Below are positions 53,656-62,763 of a stretch of DNA of 64,000 nt, in pieces (positions within the stretch are counted from its first letter, which is position 1; every line of letters starts with the position of its first letter). A program made the position numbers and the translations under genes. Below the pieces are notes generated by a model that saw only the letters and a program-made list of their open reading frames with translations, did not search any database and had not been told where the DNA came from. This stretch comes from Acidimicrobiales bacterium (GTDB lineage: Bacteria; Actinomycetota; Acidimicrobiia; Acidimicrobiales; Poriferisodalaceae): NCBI GenBank assembly GCA_009843525.1, contig VYDH01000016.1, forward strand, positions 62,001-126,000. Reading direction: 5' to 3'.

Positions 53656-55401
53656 TCAGGCGGCGTCCACTCGCACGGCGACGCGGTGCCAGCCTTCGGC
53701 TCCGTCAGGCCGAACGTCCTTGGGTCCCTCGGGCTGGGTCATGCCGGTGCCGTCGATCGCCCGCACCTGCAATGAGTGCGTGCCTGCGGTGGGCGTCCAG
53801 GGAAGGTGCCACTGCACCCAGCTCTCGTCGCCCAGCGCCTCGCCCAGCTCGCAGCGCTGCCACGGCCCATCGTCGACGCGCACCTCGACCGCGCTGATGC
53901 CTCGTGTCGGCGCCCAAGCGATGCCTGCAATCGCCGTTTCCGTGCCTGCGACTGGGCGCTCGCCTCTGCCGGGAACGTCGATGCGGCTCTGCGTCTTCAT
54001 GGGGCCGCGCTTGGACCATCCCCGCGGCACCCAGTAACCATCGAAGCCATCCCAGGTGGTCAGATGAATCTCTTCGACCCACTTCACGGCCGACACGTAG
54101 CCGTACAGCCCTGCCACCACCAAGCGTGCGGGGAAGCCGTGGGCGGTCGGCAGCGGCTCGCCGTTCATGCCGACGGCCAGCACCGCGTTGCGGCCGTCGC
54201 GCAGGATCTCGGTGGGGAAGCCGGCGGTCCAGTCATCCACCGAGCGCCCGACAACCTGATCGGCACCGCTCTGAACCCCGGCCCGGTCGAGCAGATCCAC
54301 CAGCGGCACGCCGGTCCAGACGGCGTTGCCGACCAGGCTGCCGCCGACCCGATTCGACACGCACGACAGCGTGATCACGTGCTCTTGCAGATCCATCGCC
54401 AGGATCTCATCGAAGGTCAGCTCGTAGGGATTGTCGACCATTCCGGTGAAGCTGAGCTTCCAGTTGGCAGGGTCGACCTGGGGCACCGTCAGCGCCGTGT
54501 CGATTCGGTAGAAGTCGTTGTTGGGGGTGACGTAGCTCGAGATGCCGGTGATCTCGTCGAGCGTGTCGAGCGCGGCGACCTGGGTGGCGACGGAGGGTCC
54601 GGCAGCCGTGGTGGCTGTGGGCTCCGCAGCGGCAGCCGCGCCCGCAGCAGCGGTGGTGGACGGGGGCCTTGCAGCACTCAGGTCGATGCCGGCCCGAGCG
54701 GTCTCTGCCGCTGAGGGACCGCGTACGCCCCGACCGAGCGCGACGAGCCCGACGGCGGCTACACCGGCGCCACCGACCCCGAGCAGGAAAGCCCGCCGGC
54801 TGGCGTCGGGGGCAGCCTCGGCGGCTGCCGCGACAGCAGGTTCGTGCGGCGCTTGATCTTCCGGGGGTGCGGCGCTGCGGGCCGGGGCGACTCGCAGCAA
54901 CAGCCTCAGTGTGATGTAGCCCAACGCAGCGGCGACGATGGCCACCACCCACGAGCCCACGAACGGGCTCATCGGGTTGCGCGCAGCGGTCCAGCCGCCG
55001 ATCACGCCGAACGCAGCGAATCCGGCAAAGGGCACCCACCGGCGCCGTGGCGCCATGGCGCAAGCGCCCAGCAGGCCGCCGATGATCAGCGACACGCCGA
55101 CGATGCCGATCGCCAGCACGGCCTTGTCCTTCTCGCCGAACAGCTCGATGCTCAGCTTCACTGCCCAGTCGGGCGAGTAGTCCACCAGCGCCTCGCCGAC
55201 GGCCACCACGAGCGACGGGATCGTGTCCACCAGCCCGTCGATGAACTCGCCGAACGCCAGCGCGACGGCTGCACCTGCAATGCCGGCGATCAGCCCAGCT
55301 ACCGAGCCGGGCCGGCGGATGAGCCTGCCGATGCCTCGGCCGCCCAAGGCGTCGGAAGGGGAGGGTGCATCTGCCGTGGCCTCGTGGGAACTGTCGCTCA
55401 T
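53656..55401 (-). CDS. Membrane-anchored, Tat-exported sulfite oxidase-like molybdoenzyme
   Basis: The 581-residue protein has an N-terminal membrane region of about five segments (residues 30-175), then a twin-arginine motif SRRAFLLG at about 201-208, a Thr/Ala linker, and the sulfite-oxidase domain: VITLSCVSNRVGG with the probable molybdenum-ligand Cys347, GFPARLVVAGLYGYVSAVKWVEEI and a C-terminal dimerisation-type domain with MKTQSRIDVPGRGE. It is probably an extracytoplasmic oxidoreductase; the substrate is unknown. The start is uncertain: ATG 55401 lacks a good ribosome-binding site, and GTG 55479 is in frame. Confidence 0.85.
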   Translation of the reverse strand: MSDSSHEATADAPSPSDALGGRGIGRLIRRPGSVAGLIAGIAGAAVALAFGEFIDGLVDTIPSLVVAVGEALVDYSPDWAVKLSIELFGEKDKAVLAIGIVGVSLIIGGLLGACAMAPRRRWVPFAGFAAFGVIGGWTAARNPMSPFVGSWVVAIVAAALGYITLRLLLRVAPARSAAPPEDQAPHEPAVAAAAEAAPDASRRAFLLGVGGAGVAAVGLVALGRGVRGPSAAETARAGIDLSAARPPSTTAAAGAAAAAEPTATTAAGPSVATQVAALDTLDEITGISSYVTPNNDFYRIDTALTVPQVDPANWKLSFTGMVDNPYELTFDEILAMDLQEHVITLSCVSNRVGGSLVGNAVWTGVPLVDLLDRAGVQSGADQVVGRSVDDWTAGFPTEILRDGRNAVLAVGMNGEPLPTAHGFPARLVVAGLYGYVSAVKWVEEIHLTTWDGFDGYWVPRGWSKRGPMKTQSRIDVPGRGERPVAGTETAIAGIAWAPTRGISAVEVRVDDGPWQRCELGEALGDESWVQWHLPWTPTAGTHSLQVRAIDGTGMTQPEGPKDVRPDGAEGWHRVAVRVDAA

Positions 55402-55475
55402 GTCTGCCCGTTTCGATGGAGGATCGGCTTGCTGGCTGAAAGAGGCCGGCTCAGCCTCCGGGTCGAGTTTGACGG

Positions 55476-55502
55476 GCACCGGTCGGGGGGTCGAACCGGT
55501 GT
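55476..55502 (-). promoter_or_regulatory. Inverted repeat upstream of the molybdoenzyme gene
   Basis: Two ACCGGT half-sites extended to an 8-bp stem (one G-U pair) enclose an 11-base C/G-rich loop. They lie between TAGCTT (minus strand, 55528-55533), a possible -10, and ATG 55401, so this could be a leader hairpin or an operator. Confidence 0.35.
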
Positions 55503-55668
55503 ACCCCGCTAGGGGCGCCCGTCACGAAAGCTAACGCTCCAGGTGTGCCGGGGGTTCCACCGTTTCTGAGTCGATCCGGCCGCTGGGTGATAGAACTTCG
55601 GCTGTCCATCGCACCGGCAGGGCCGGTGCTCAGGCTGCACTGGCTGCATCAGCCCCGGAGGCGCGTCC

Positions 55669-56781
55669 GTGAACTTCGCATTCACTGAGGAGCAGGAAGA
55701 GCTCCGCAACTTCGTCCGCTCATTCCTCGAGGAGAAGTCCTCGGAGACCACCGTTCGGGAGCTGATGGAGACCGACGACGGCTACGACCCTGCCGTGTGG
55801 TCGCAGATGGCCGAGCAGCTCGGCCTGCAGGCGCTGATCATTCCCGAGGAATATGGCGGCCAGGGCGCCAGCTACGTGGAGCTCGGCATCGTGCTCGAAG
55901 AGATGGGCCGAAGCCTGCTGTGCTCGCCCTACTTCTCCACGGTGGTGCTGGCCGGCAACGCCATCTTGCACTCGGGCAATGAGAAGGCCAAAGAAGAACT
56001 GCTCGAAGGCATCGCTTCGGGCGAGATCATCGCCACCCTGGCCTTGGCCGAGGCCAGCGGCCGCTGGGACGCCGAGGGCGTCGAAGTGGAGGCCACTGAC
56101 ACCGGCGACTCGGCGACGATCTCGGGCGAGAAGATGTTCGTGACCGACGGTGGCACTGCGAACCTGTTCGTGGTGGCGGCGCGCTGCAACGGCGGGATCC
56201 ACCTGTTCACCGTCGAGGGCGATGCCGCGGGGCTCAGCCGCGAGAACCTCGCCACCATGGACCAGACCCGCAAGCAGGCCCGCATCACTTTTGACAACAC
56301 GCCGGCCAAGCACCTGTGCGACACCGACAACTTCGCCTACATCGACCAGGTGCTCGACCTGGCTGCGGTGGCGCTGGCCAGCGAGCAGGTCGGCGGTGCG
56401 CAGTTCGTGTTGGACATGGCCGTGCAGTACGCGAAGGACCGTGTGCAGTTCGGGCGCCCGATCGGCTCGTTCCAGGCCATCAAGCACAAGTGCGCCGACA
56501 TGTTGCTCGAGGTCGAATCGGCCAAGTCGGCCGCCTACTACGCGGCCTGGTGCGCTGCGGAGATGAACGACGAGCTGCCGTCGGTGGCGTCGCTTGCCAA
56601 GGCCTACTGCTCCGAGGCGTATTTCCATTGCGCCGCGGAGAACATCCAGATCCACGGCGGCATCGGCTTCACGTGGGAGCACCCTGCGCACCTGTATTTC
56701 AAGCGCGCGAAGAGCTCAGAGCTGATCTTCGGTGATCCCGCCTACCACCGGGAGCAGCTGGCCCAGCGCATCGGCCTGTAG
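55669..56781 (+). CDS. Acyl-CoA dehydrogenase
   Basis: The 370-residue protein starts MNFAFTEEQEELRNFVRSFL and has IIPEEYGGQGASYVELGIVLEEMG, LALAEASGRWD, AVQYAKDRVQFGRPIGSFQAIKH and the C-terminal IHGGIGFTWEHPAHLYFKRA. Such members act on CoA esters of steroid side chains or branched acids in actinobacteria; the catalytic Glu is not placed with confidence. GTG 55669 has GGAGG seven bases upstream. Confidence 0.9.
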   Translation: MNFAFTEEQEELRNFVRSFLEEKSSETTVRELMETDDGYDPAVWSQMAEQLGLQALIIPEEYGGQGASYVELGIVLEEMGRSLLCSPYFSTVVLAGNAILHSGNEKAKEELLEGIASGEIIATLALAEASGRWDAEGVEVEATDTGDSATISGEKMFVTDGGTANLFVVAARCNGGIHLFTVEGDAAGLSRENLATMDQTRKQARITFDNTPAKHLCDTDNFAYIDQVLDLAAVALASEQVGGAQFVLDMAVQYAKDRVQFGRPIGSFQAIKHKCADMLLEVESAKSAAYYAAWCAAEMNDELPSVASLAKAYCSEAYFHCAAENIQIHGGIGFTWEHPAHLYFKRAKSSELIFGDPAYHREQLAQRIGL

Positions 56782-56857
56782 GCCGGAACGCGACAGACTG
56801 AGGCAACCCGACGCGGCAGGCGCGCCGCGCGGGCATGTGAGCCGCCGGGAGGCGCCG

Positions 56858-57304
56858 GTGATTGTCGCGGTCATCGTCATCTCATTGGTGATCGGCTTCG
56901 TTGTCGCCGCGGGCGTGGTCGGCACCCAGGCGCAGCGGCTGGGCCGCCAGCGACGCGAGCCCGTGTGGCGTCTTGCCGAGGCGGCGGAAATCGTCGCCGA
57001 CCTCGTGCCGTTCGACATTGCTGCGGCACTGGAGCCCAGCGAGCTCGAAGCGCTGCTGCGGGCACACCTCAATCAGCTGCAGTTCGCGCCCCCAGCAACG
57101 CCAGACGGCGATGATCCTGACGCCGAAGGCGAGACAGGCACGACGGTCACCGAGGACCAGTCCTCCGCGGCCGATCTGTACCGCAGCGTCCGTCGAGACG
57201 GGCTCGAGGTGTCGCTGGAGCAGGTCAGCGCAGTCGCTGATGCGCATCTGGAGTACCTGCGCCTGATCGGCGCACTCGCCGTCGTGGACCCCGACGGAAG
57301 CTGA
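56858..57304 (+). CDS. Small single-pass membrane protein of unknown function
   Basis: The 148-residue protein begins with a hydrophobic segment (VIVAVIVISLVIGFVVAAGV), then a cytoplasmic part with helices (PVWRLAEAAEIVADL, EPSELEALLRAHLNQLQF) and an acidic linker, ending LEYLRLIGALAVVDPDGS. I do not recognise a family. GTG 56858 is fixed by GGGAGG (56847-56852), five bases upstream; the longer open frame is discounted. Confidence 0.6.
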   Translation: MIVAVIVISLVIGFVVAAGVVGTQAQRLGRQRREPVWRLAEAAEIVADLVPFDIAAALEPSELEALLRAHLNQLQFAPPATPDGDDPDAEGETGTTVTEDQSSAADLYRSVRRDGLEVSLEQVSAVADAHLEYLRLIGALAVVDPDGS

Positions 57305-57332
57305 GCCCGCAGCAGGACGGCAGAATGTTCCC

Positions 57333-57554
57333 ATGGACATCCCCAGGGAGCTCGCCGGCTGCCGATTCGTCGGCGACAAGCGCAACCAGATCGTCTACGA
57401 CATGGAGCTGGCGACCGATGATCCGGCGGTCACCGAACAGCTCGCCGCAGCCGTCGCTGACATCGTGGCGGCCCAGTCCTACGCCACTTTCGGCCCCGAC
57501 GAGTTGCCAGAAGCACGCAACCGCGGCTACCGCCTGTCGCGGCTCTGCCGCTAG
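57333..57554 (+). CDS. Small protein of unknown function
   Basis: The 73-residue protein MDIPRELAGCRFVGDKRNQI and following has a mixed alpha/beta look and ends in a basic RNRGYRLSRLCR. No family is recognised. CAGAAT six bases before ATG 57333 resembles the leaderless -10 boxes of the window but lacks the leading T. It sits in the 28-312 bp space between two better supported genes, on the same strand. Confidence 0.5.
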   Translation: MDIPRELAGCRFVGDKRNQIVYDMELATDDPAVTEQLAAAVADIVAAQSYATFGPDELPEARNRGYRLSRLCR

Positions 57555-57616
57555 GACGTGACGGTGCACCCTGCTACAGCTGCGCAAGCGGCGCTCGGCC
57601 GACAGCGCGCAGCGAC

Positions 57617-58381
57617 GTGAGCACCGACGTCACCGAGACCACCATCGAGGGCAGCCCGGGTCTCGCAGCGATCCTGGTGCGCCCGAAGCGATCTGTCCGG
57701 AGCGGGCCGGCAGTAGTGCTGTGCCACGGTTTCCCATCGATGCAGCGGCCCGGCGTGCCGAATCGCACCTACCAGCTCTTCGCCGAGCGCATCGCCGAGG
57801 CCCAAGGCTGGACGGTGCTTGCAGTGAGCATGCGCGGCTGCGGCGAGTCTGACGGCGATTTCTCCTTGCTCGGCTGGATCGACGACATCGGCCGCTCGGT
57901 CACCCGTGTGCTCGCCGAGGGTTGCCGGGGTGTATGGCTCGTGGGCTCGACAACCGGCGGATCTGTGGCGATCCTGGCGGCCGCGCGCGACGCCCGGATT
58001 CGCGGCGTGGCCGCAATGGCGCCCAGGGCGGATTTTGACGACTGGGCGAGCGACCCCAAGGCGTTCCTGCAGCACTGTCGCAACGTGGGTGTGATCCGAA
58101 CTGAGGGCTTTCCGAAGTCGACGGGCGCTTGGAATCGTGAACTGAAGCAGAACCGGGCGATGGACGCAGTGGGACAGCTGGCGGACCGGCCGTTGCTGAT
58201 CCTGCACGGCATCAACGACCGGCAGGTGCCCTACGAAGAGGCCCGACATCTGGCTTCGGGGCATCCCAGTGCAGAATTGCGCCTTATCGAGGGTGCCGAC
58301 CACCGCATCCGTCACGATCCGCGAGCGGTGGCCATCCTGCTCGGCTGGCTGGAGCGCCAAGCAGCCGCCCAGTACGCCTAG
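57617..58381 (+). CDS. Alpha/beta hydrolase with Thr at the nucleophile position
   Basis: The 254-residue protein has an alpha/beta-hydrolase fold: VVLCHGFPSMQRPGVPNRTY (oxyanion HG), VSMRGCGESDGDF, an acid in ILHGINDRQVPYEEA and the His in EGADHRIRHDP. The nucleophile elbow reads VGSTTGGSVA, so the central residue of G-x-S-x-G is Thr. The enzyme may be inactive or unusual. GTG 57617 is read as the start with no strong signal upstream. Confidence 0.8.
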   Translation: MSTDVTETTIEGSPGLAAILVRPKRSVRSGPAVVLCHGFPSMQRPGVPNRTYQLFAERIAEAQGWTVLAVSMRGCGESDGDFSLLGWIDDIGRSVTRVLAEGCRGVWLVGSTTGGSVAILAAARDARIRGVAAMAPRADFDDWASDPKAFLQHCRNVGVIRTEGFPKSTGAWNRELKQNRAMDAVGQLADRPLLILHGINDRQVPYEEARHLASGHPSAELRLIEGADHRIRHDPRAVAILLGWLERQAAAQYA

Positions 58382-58448
58382 ATCGCTGTCGCACCAGTCG
58401 TTTCCGGCTCTTGTTCGCTGTCGCTCACGGGCCGCTCGGGCTCGGGGC

Positions 58449-58946
58449 TCAGCCTCTGGGCCGCCGGGCGATCATCATGTTCGCCACCGAGCGCACCACC
58501 GTGGCGCCGTGCTGGTTGACGAGTTCGTGGGCCATCTTGACGATGCCCCGGTCGGGCTTGGAGCGGCTCGGAAGCATCTCCAGTACTTCCACCACGAGGG
58601 TGAGCCGGTCGCCTGGATGCACCGGGGCCAGCCAGCGCAGCTCGTCGAGACCGGGCGAGCCCATGCTGGACGGCCCCAGCAGGTGCTCGCCCAGCAGCCT
58701 CATCATGATCGAGCCGGTGTGCCATCCCGAGGCGATCAGCCGGCCGTAGACGGTGTGACGTGCGGCTTCGGGATCGATGTGGAAAGGCTGCGGGTCGAAC
58801 TTGCGGCCGAATTCGATGATCTCGGCCTCGTCGATCGTCGTCGAGCCGAACGTGAAGCGCTCACCGGCCTCGTAGTCGTCGAACCATCGCTGCGGGCACG
58901 GGATATCGCTGGGCACCGGGACAGTCTGGCGGCGCGGGCCGGACAT
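58449..58946 (-). CDS. MaoC-family (R)-specific enoyl-CoA hydratase-like protein
   Basis: The 165-residue hotdog protein has the hydratase-2 motif FDPQPFHIDPEAARHTVYG with the catalytic Asp and His, and GRLIASGWHTGSIMMRLL. It probably hydrates enoyl-CoA esters. It lies 28 bases downstream of aceE on the same strand. It differs from the MaoC protein at 28480-29001. Confidence 0.85.
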   Translation of the reverse strand: MSGPRRQTVPVPSDIPCPQRWFDDYEAGERFTFGSTTIDEAEIIEFGRKFDPQPFHIDPEAARHTVYGRLIASGWHTGSIMMRLLGEHLLGPSSMGSPGLDELRWLAPVHPGDRLTLVVEVLEMLPSRSKPDRGIVKMAHELVNQHGATVVRSVANMMIARRPRG

Positions 58947-58974
58947 TGCCGGACATGCCCGCTGCGCGCAGGGC

Positions 58975-61677
58975 TCAGTGCGCTGCCGCGGACCAGGGGT
59001 CGGCGCTGTCGGTGGCCAGGCCGTAGCGCTTGATGGCCTCCGCCGCCGCGCTCGAGTCGATCTCGCCCAGTTCGGCGAGGCGCCACAGCACGGCCACGGT
59101 GATGTGCTCGGCGGTGATCTCGAAGTGCTCCCGCAGCCGGCTGCGGGTGTCGCTGTGGCCGAAGCCGTCGGTACCGAGCGACGTGTAGTCGCGGCCGATC
59201 CAGCGCGACACCTGGTCGGGCACGGCCCGCATGAAGTCGGTCACGGCGATCACCGGTCCCATGCCCTCGGCCAGCTGCCGGGTCACGAAGGGCACCTGCT
59301 GGGGATCGTCGGGATGGAGCGTGTTCCACCGCTCGCACGACAGCGCCTCCTCGCGCAGCGCCTTGTACGACGTGGCGCTCCACAGGTCGACGCCTACGTC
59401 GTGTTCGGCCGCCAGCAGCTCTGCTGCTGCCCGCGCAGCCCCCTGCGCTGAGCCCGAGAACAGGATCGTGCCGGAGTGGGCGCGTCCGGGCGGTGACGGG
59501 GCGTAGCGGTACAGCCCCGCCAGCAGATCCTCCACAGCGAGATCGTCGGGTTCAGGCGGCTGGACGTAGTTCTCGTTGTAGATCGTGAGGTAGTAGAAGA
59601 CGTCCTCGCCCACGCCGTACATCCGCCGGATGCCGTCCTGCACGATGGCGGCCAGCTCGTAGGCGAACGCCGGGTCGTAGGCCTGGCACGGCGGCACCAC
59701 CGAGGCCAGCAGCGGTGAATGGCCGTCCTGGTGCTGGAGGCCCTCGCCCATCAGGGTGGTGCGACCCGCCGTGGCCCCCATGAGGAAGCCGCGCCCCCGC
59801 ATGTCGGCCAGCGCCCAGATCATGTCGCCGACCCGCTGGAAGCCGAACATCGAATAGAAGGTGTAGAAGGGCACCATCGCCACGCCGCGGGTGGCATACG
59901 ACGTGGCCGCGGCGGTGAAACTGGCCAGCGCACCCGCCTCGGTGATGCCCTCTTCGAGGATCTGGCCGTCGATGTGCTCGGTGTAGGACAGCAGCAGGTC
60001 GTGATCCACCGGCTCGTACAGCTGTCCCTGGCTGGCGTAGATGCCCAGCTCGCGGAACAGCGAGTCCATGCCGAACGTGCGGGCCTCGTCGGGAATGATC
60101 GGCACCACGCGGTCGCCGAAGCCCGGCTCACGCGTCATGGCCCGCAGCATCCGGGTGAACGCCATGGTGGTCGACACGGCCATCTCGCCCGATCCCGCCG
60201 AGAATTCCTCGAACGGCTTGGAGCTGGGCATCGGCAGCGCCTTGCGGCACCAGTTGCCGATGCGCTTGGGCAATGGGCCGTTGAGCGCCTTGCGGCGTGC
60301 CATGAGGTACTCGTGCTCGGCGCTGCCGGGCGCCGGCCGGCAATAGGGCGGGTCGTCGGGATCGAACTCGGCGTCGATCTCGTTGTGCAGCCGCAGTCGC
60401 TCGCGGATCGTCATGAGCTGCGTGCGGTTCAGCTTCTTGATCTGGTGGGTGGCGTTGCGGGCTTCGAGGTCGGGCCCCAGCGACCAGCCCTTGACCGTCT
60501 TGGTCAGGATGACCGTGGGGCTGCCCTCGTGCTCGACGGCCGCTTGGTATGCCGCATACAGCTTCTTGTAGTCGTGGCCGCCGCGGGGCAGCGTTTGGAG
60601 GTCTTCATCGGAGAGGTGCTGCACCATCTCGCGCAGCCGCGGATCGGGGCCGAAGAACCGCTCGCGGATGTACTGCCCGCTCTCCACCGAATAGCGCTGG
60701 TACTCGCCGTCGATGGTCTCGTTCATCTTGTTGAGCAGCACGCCGTCGCGGTCGCGGGCGAGCAGCTCGTCCCAGCGGCCGCCCCAGATCACCTTGATCA
60801 CGTTCCAGCCCGAGCCGCGGAAGTTGGCCTCAAGCTCCTGGATGATCTTCCCGTTGCCCCGCACGGGACCGTCGAGCCGCTGCAGGTTGCAGTTCACCAC
60901 GAAGATCAGGTTGTCGAGCCGCTCCCGGGCGGCGAGGTGCAGCGCGCCCAGCGTCTCGGGCTCGTCGGTCTCGCCGTCGCCCACGAAGCACCACACCTTC
61001 GATTCCGAGGTGTTGTCGATGCGGCGGTTGTGGAGGTAGCGGTTGAAGCGAGCGTGATAGATGGCGGTGATCGGTCCGAGGCCCATCGACACCGTCGGGA
61101 ACTCCCAGAACTCGGGCATGAGGCGGGGATGGGGGTACGACGACAGGCCGGTGCGGCCGATCTCGCGCCGGAAGTGCTCGAGGTCGGTGTCGTCGAGGCG
61201 GCCTTCGAGGTAGGCCCGGGCGTAGATGCCGGGCGCCGCATGACCCTGGATGTAGATGTGGTCGCCGGGCTCGCCGTCATCCTTGCCGTGCCAGAAGTGG
61301 TTGAAGCCCACGTCGTAGAGCGCCGCCGAGCTGGCGAAGGTGGACAGGTGGCCGCCGATTCCGTCGGCCCACGAGTTCGCATGAGTCACCATCGCGACGG
61401 CGTTCCAGCGGATGAAGGCCCGCAGGCGTTTCTCGATATCTTCGTCGCCGGGAAACCACGGCTCGTCCTCGGGGGCGATCGTGTTGATGTACGGGGTCGA
61501 GACGGTGGCGGGGAAGTCGACCTGCATCTCGCGGGCCTTGGACATGAGCCTGCGAATGAGAAACCGCGCGCGGTTCTTGCCCCGTTCCTCGACGACTGCC
61601 GCGAACGACTGCAACCAATCGTCGGTCTCATCGGGGTCGATATCGGGGATCTGCTCATGCAACCCGTCAAAGAGCAT
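58975..61677 (-). CDS. aceE: Pyruvate dehydrogenase E1 component, homodimeric AceE
   Basis: The 900-residue protein is a full-length AceE, with the thiamine diphosphate motif GDGETDEPE...NCN, the N-terminal NRARFLIRRLMSKAREM and the DGHSPLLAS and QASVQLWGSGTI-like C-terminal half (LLAAEHDVGVDLWSATS). It decarboxylates pyruvate and acetylates the E2 lipoyl domain; E2 and E3 are not in the window. ATG 61677 is 21 bases from the divergent rnhA start; a GACACT hexamer 7 bases upstream may be its -10. Confidence 0.95.
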   Translation of the reverse strand: MLFDGLHEQIPDIDPDETDDWLQSFAAVVEERGKNRARFLIRRLMSKAREMQVDFPATVSTPYINTIAPEDEPWFPGDEDIEKRLRAFIRWNAVAMVTHANSWADGIGGHLSTFASSAALYDVGFNHFWHGKDDGEPGDHIYIQGHAAPGIYARAYLEGRLDDTDLEHFRREIGRTGLSSYPHPRLMPEFWEFPTVSMGLGPITAIYHARFNRYLHNRRIDNTSESKVWCFVGDGETDEPETLGALHLAARERLDNLIFVVNCNLQRLDGPVRGNGKIIQELEANFRGSGWNVIKVIWGGRWDELLARDRDGVLLNKMNETIDGEYQRYSVESGQYIRERFFGPDPRLREMVQHLSDEDLQTLPRGGHDYKKLYAAYQAAVEHEGSPTVILTKTVKGWSLGPDLEARNATHQIKKLNRTQLMTIRERLRLHNEIDAEFDPDDPPYCRPAPGSAEHEYLMARRKALNGPLPKRIGNWCRKALPMPSSKPFEEFSAGSGEMAVSTTMAFTRMLRAMTREPGFGDRVVPIIPDEARTFGMDSLFRELGIYASQGQLYEPVDHDLLLSYTEHIDGQILEEGITEAGALASFTAAATSYATRGVAMVPFYTFYSMFGFQRVGDMIWALADMRGRGFLMGATAGRTTLMGEGLQHQDGHSPLLASVVPPCQAYDPAFAYELAAIVQDGIRRMYGVGEDVFYYLTIYNENYVQPPEPDDLAVEDLLAGLYRYAPSPPGRAHSGTILFSGSAQGAARAAAELLAAEHDVGVDLWSATSYKALREEALSCERWNTLHPDDPQQVPFVTRQLAEGMGPVIAVTDFMRAVPDQVSRWIGRDYTSLGTDGFGHSDTRSRLREHFEITAEHITVAVLWRLAELGEIDSSAAAEAIKRYGLATDSADPWSAAAH

Positions 61678-61683
61678 GGGTTC

Positions 61684-61689
61684 TAGTGT
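61684..61689 (+). promoter_or_regulatory. -10 element of the rnhA promoter, overlapping that of aceE
   Basis: TAGTGT is 9 bases before ATG 61699. The opposite strand reads GACACT at 61685-61690, 7 bases before the aceE ATG, so the two -10 boxes nearly coincide. Confidence 0.5.
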
Positions 61690-61698
61690 CGCACTTGG

Positions 61699-62763
61699 AT
61701 GAGCCAGATATCGAACGCGGCAGCGCGAGAGGTCTTTACGGACGGGTCATGCCTGGGCAATCCAGGTCCGGGCGGTTGGGCCTACGTGGTCGACGGCGGA
61801 CCGTGGGCCTGCGGCTTCGAGCCCGCCACCACGAACCAGCGCATGGAGGTCGTGGCTGCGGTGCAAGCCGTCGAGGACTTGGACGGGCCGCTGCGGATCG
61901 TCAGCGACTCCACCTACGTGGTGAAGTGCTTCACCGACGAATGGTGGAAGGGCTGGCACCGGCGCAACTGGCTGAACACTGCGAAGAAACCGGTGGCCAA
62001 CCGCGACTTGTGGGAGCCATTCATCGAGGCCGTGCTGGCGCGGGGCGATGTGACGTTCGAATGGGTGAAGGGTCATGCCGGCCAGCGGCTGAACTCTGCT
62101 GCTGACGCGCTGGCCGTGCATGCTGCGGGGGCAGGTGCCGGCCAGAGCGGCAATCGGTTCGACGATGACGTGCTCGATCGGCTGAGCGACCCGCGATCGG
62201 CACCGCAGCGCCCCGCCAAGGGTGCCGTCAGCACCGACGAGCCGACATCGGGGAACCGGGAGATCACCGGTCACGCCGTGGCCGTGCTGGGCCACCGGCC
62301 GCCGGAGCTCGGCGGCTACAACGAGAACCCGGTGTCGCGCAAGGTGCTCCGGCAGTTGAGCGACGTCATTGCGGCCAAGCGCAAGATGCATCCCGATCTC
62401 GTCGTGGCCACAGGCCTCGGGCTCGGTGCCGAGACCCTGGGTGCCGAGGCCGCGTTCGCGGCCGGTGTGCCTTATGTCGTAGTGCTGGCGTTCGAGGGCG
62501 TCGAGCGGCGGTGGCCGGGGCCGTCACGCCAGCGGTTCGCAGAGCTGCGCCAGCGCGCAGGGCAGGAATTCGTGCTCGCGAACAGCGTGCCGGTGGACAC
62601 CGAGGCGTTCGGCAAGGCCATGCGTCGTCGGGACACCTGGTTCATGCACAACTGCGACGAAGCCGTGCTGGTACGTCGCACTGACGATCGCACCTTGGGT
62701 GATCTGTATCGGCGTCTTGAAGAAGCGCTGGACGATGTCTGGGTGATCGAGCCCGGCGACTAG
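61699..62763 (+). CDS. rnhA: RNase HI fused to a SLOG (YpsA-like) domain
   Basis: The 354-residue protein has an N-terminal RNase HI domain (about 8-145) with the complete catalytic set Asp15 (VFTDGSCLGNPG), Glu50 (NQRMEVVA), Asp70 (VSDSTYVVK) and Asp136 (NSAADALA). After a linker (about 146-190) follows a Rossmann-like domain starting VAVLGHRPPELGGYNENP, with LVVATGLGLGAETLGAEAAFAAGVP and VLAFEGVERRWP, which matches the YpsA/DUF1273 branch of the SLOG superfamily (nucleotide- or ADP-ribose-binding). RNase HI cleaves RNA in RNA-DNA hybrids; the SLOG role is unknown. It converges with the SRPBCC gene within CTAG. Confidence 0.88.
   Translation: MSQISNAAAREVFTDGSCLGNPGPGGWAYVVDGGPWACGFEPATTNQRMEVVAAVQAVEDLDGPLRIVSDSTYVVKCFTDEWWKGWHRRNWLNTAKKPVANRDLWEPFIEAVLARGDVTFEWVKGHAGQRLNSAADALAVHAAGAGAGQSGNRFDDDVLDRLSDPRSAPQRPAKGAVSTDEPTSGNREITGHAVAVLGHRPPELGGYNENPVSRKVLRQLSDVIAAKRKMHPDLVVATGLGLGAETLGAEAAFAAGVPYVVVLAFEGVERRWPGPSRQRFAELRQRAGQEFVLANSVPVDTEAFGKAMRRRDTWFMHNCDEAVLVRRTDDRTLGDLYRRLEEALDDVWVIEPGD

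Noticed and set aside
55478-55502. A TTCGA-containing segment resembling a tRNA T-arm
   Set aside because: No acceptor stem, D-arm or anticodon arm can be paired around it on either strand; it is a simple inverted repeat.
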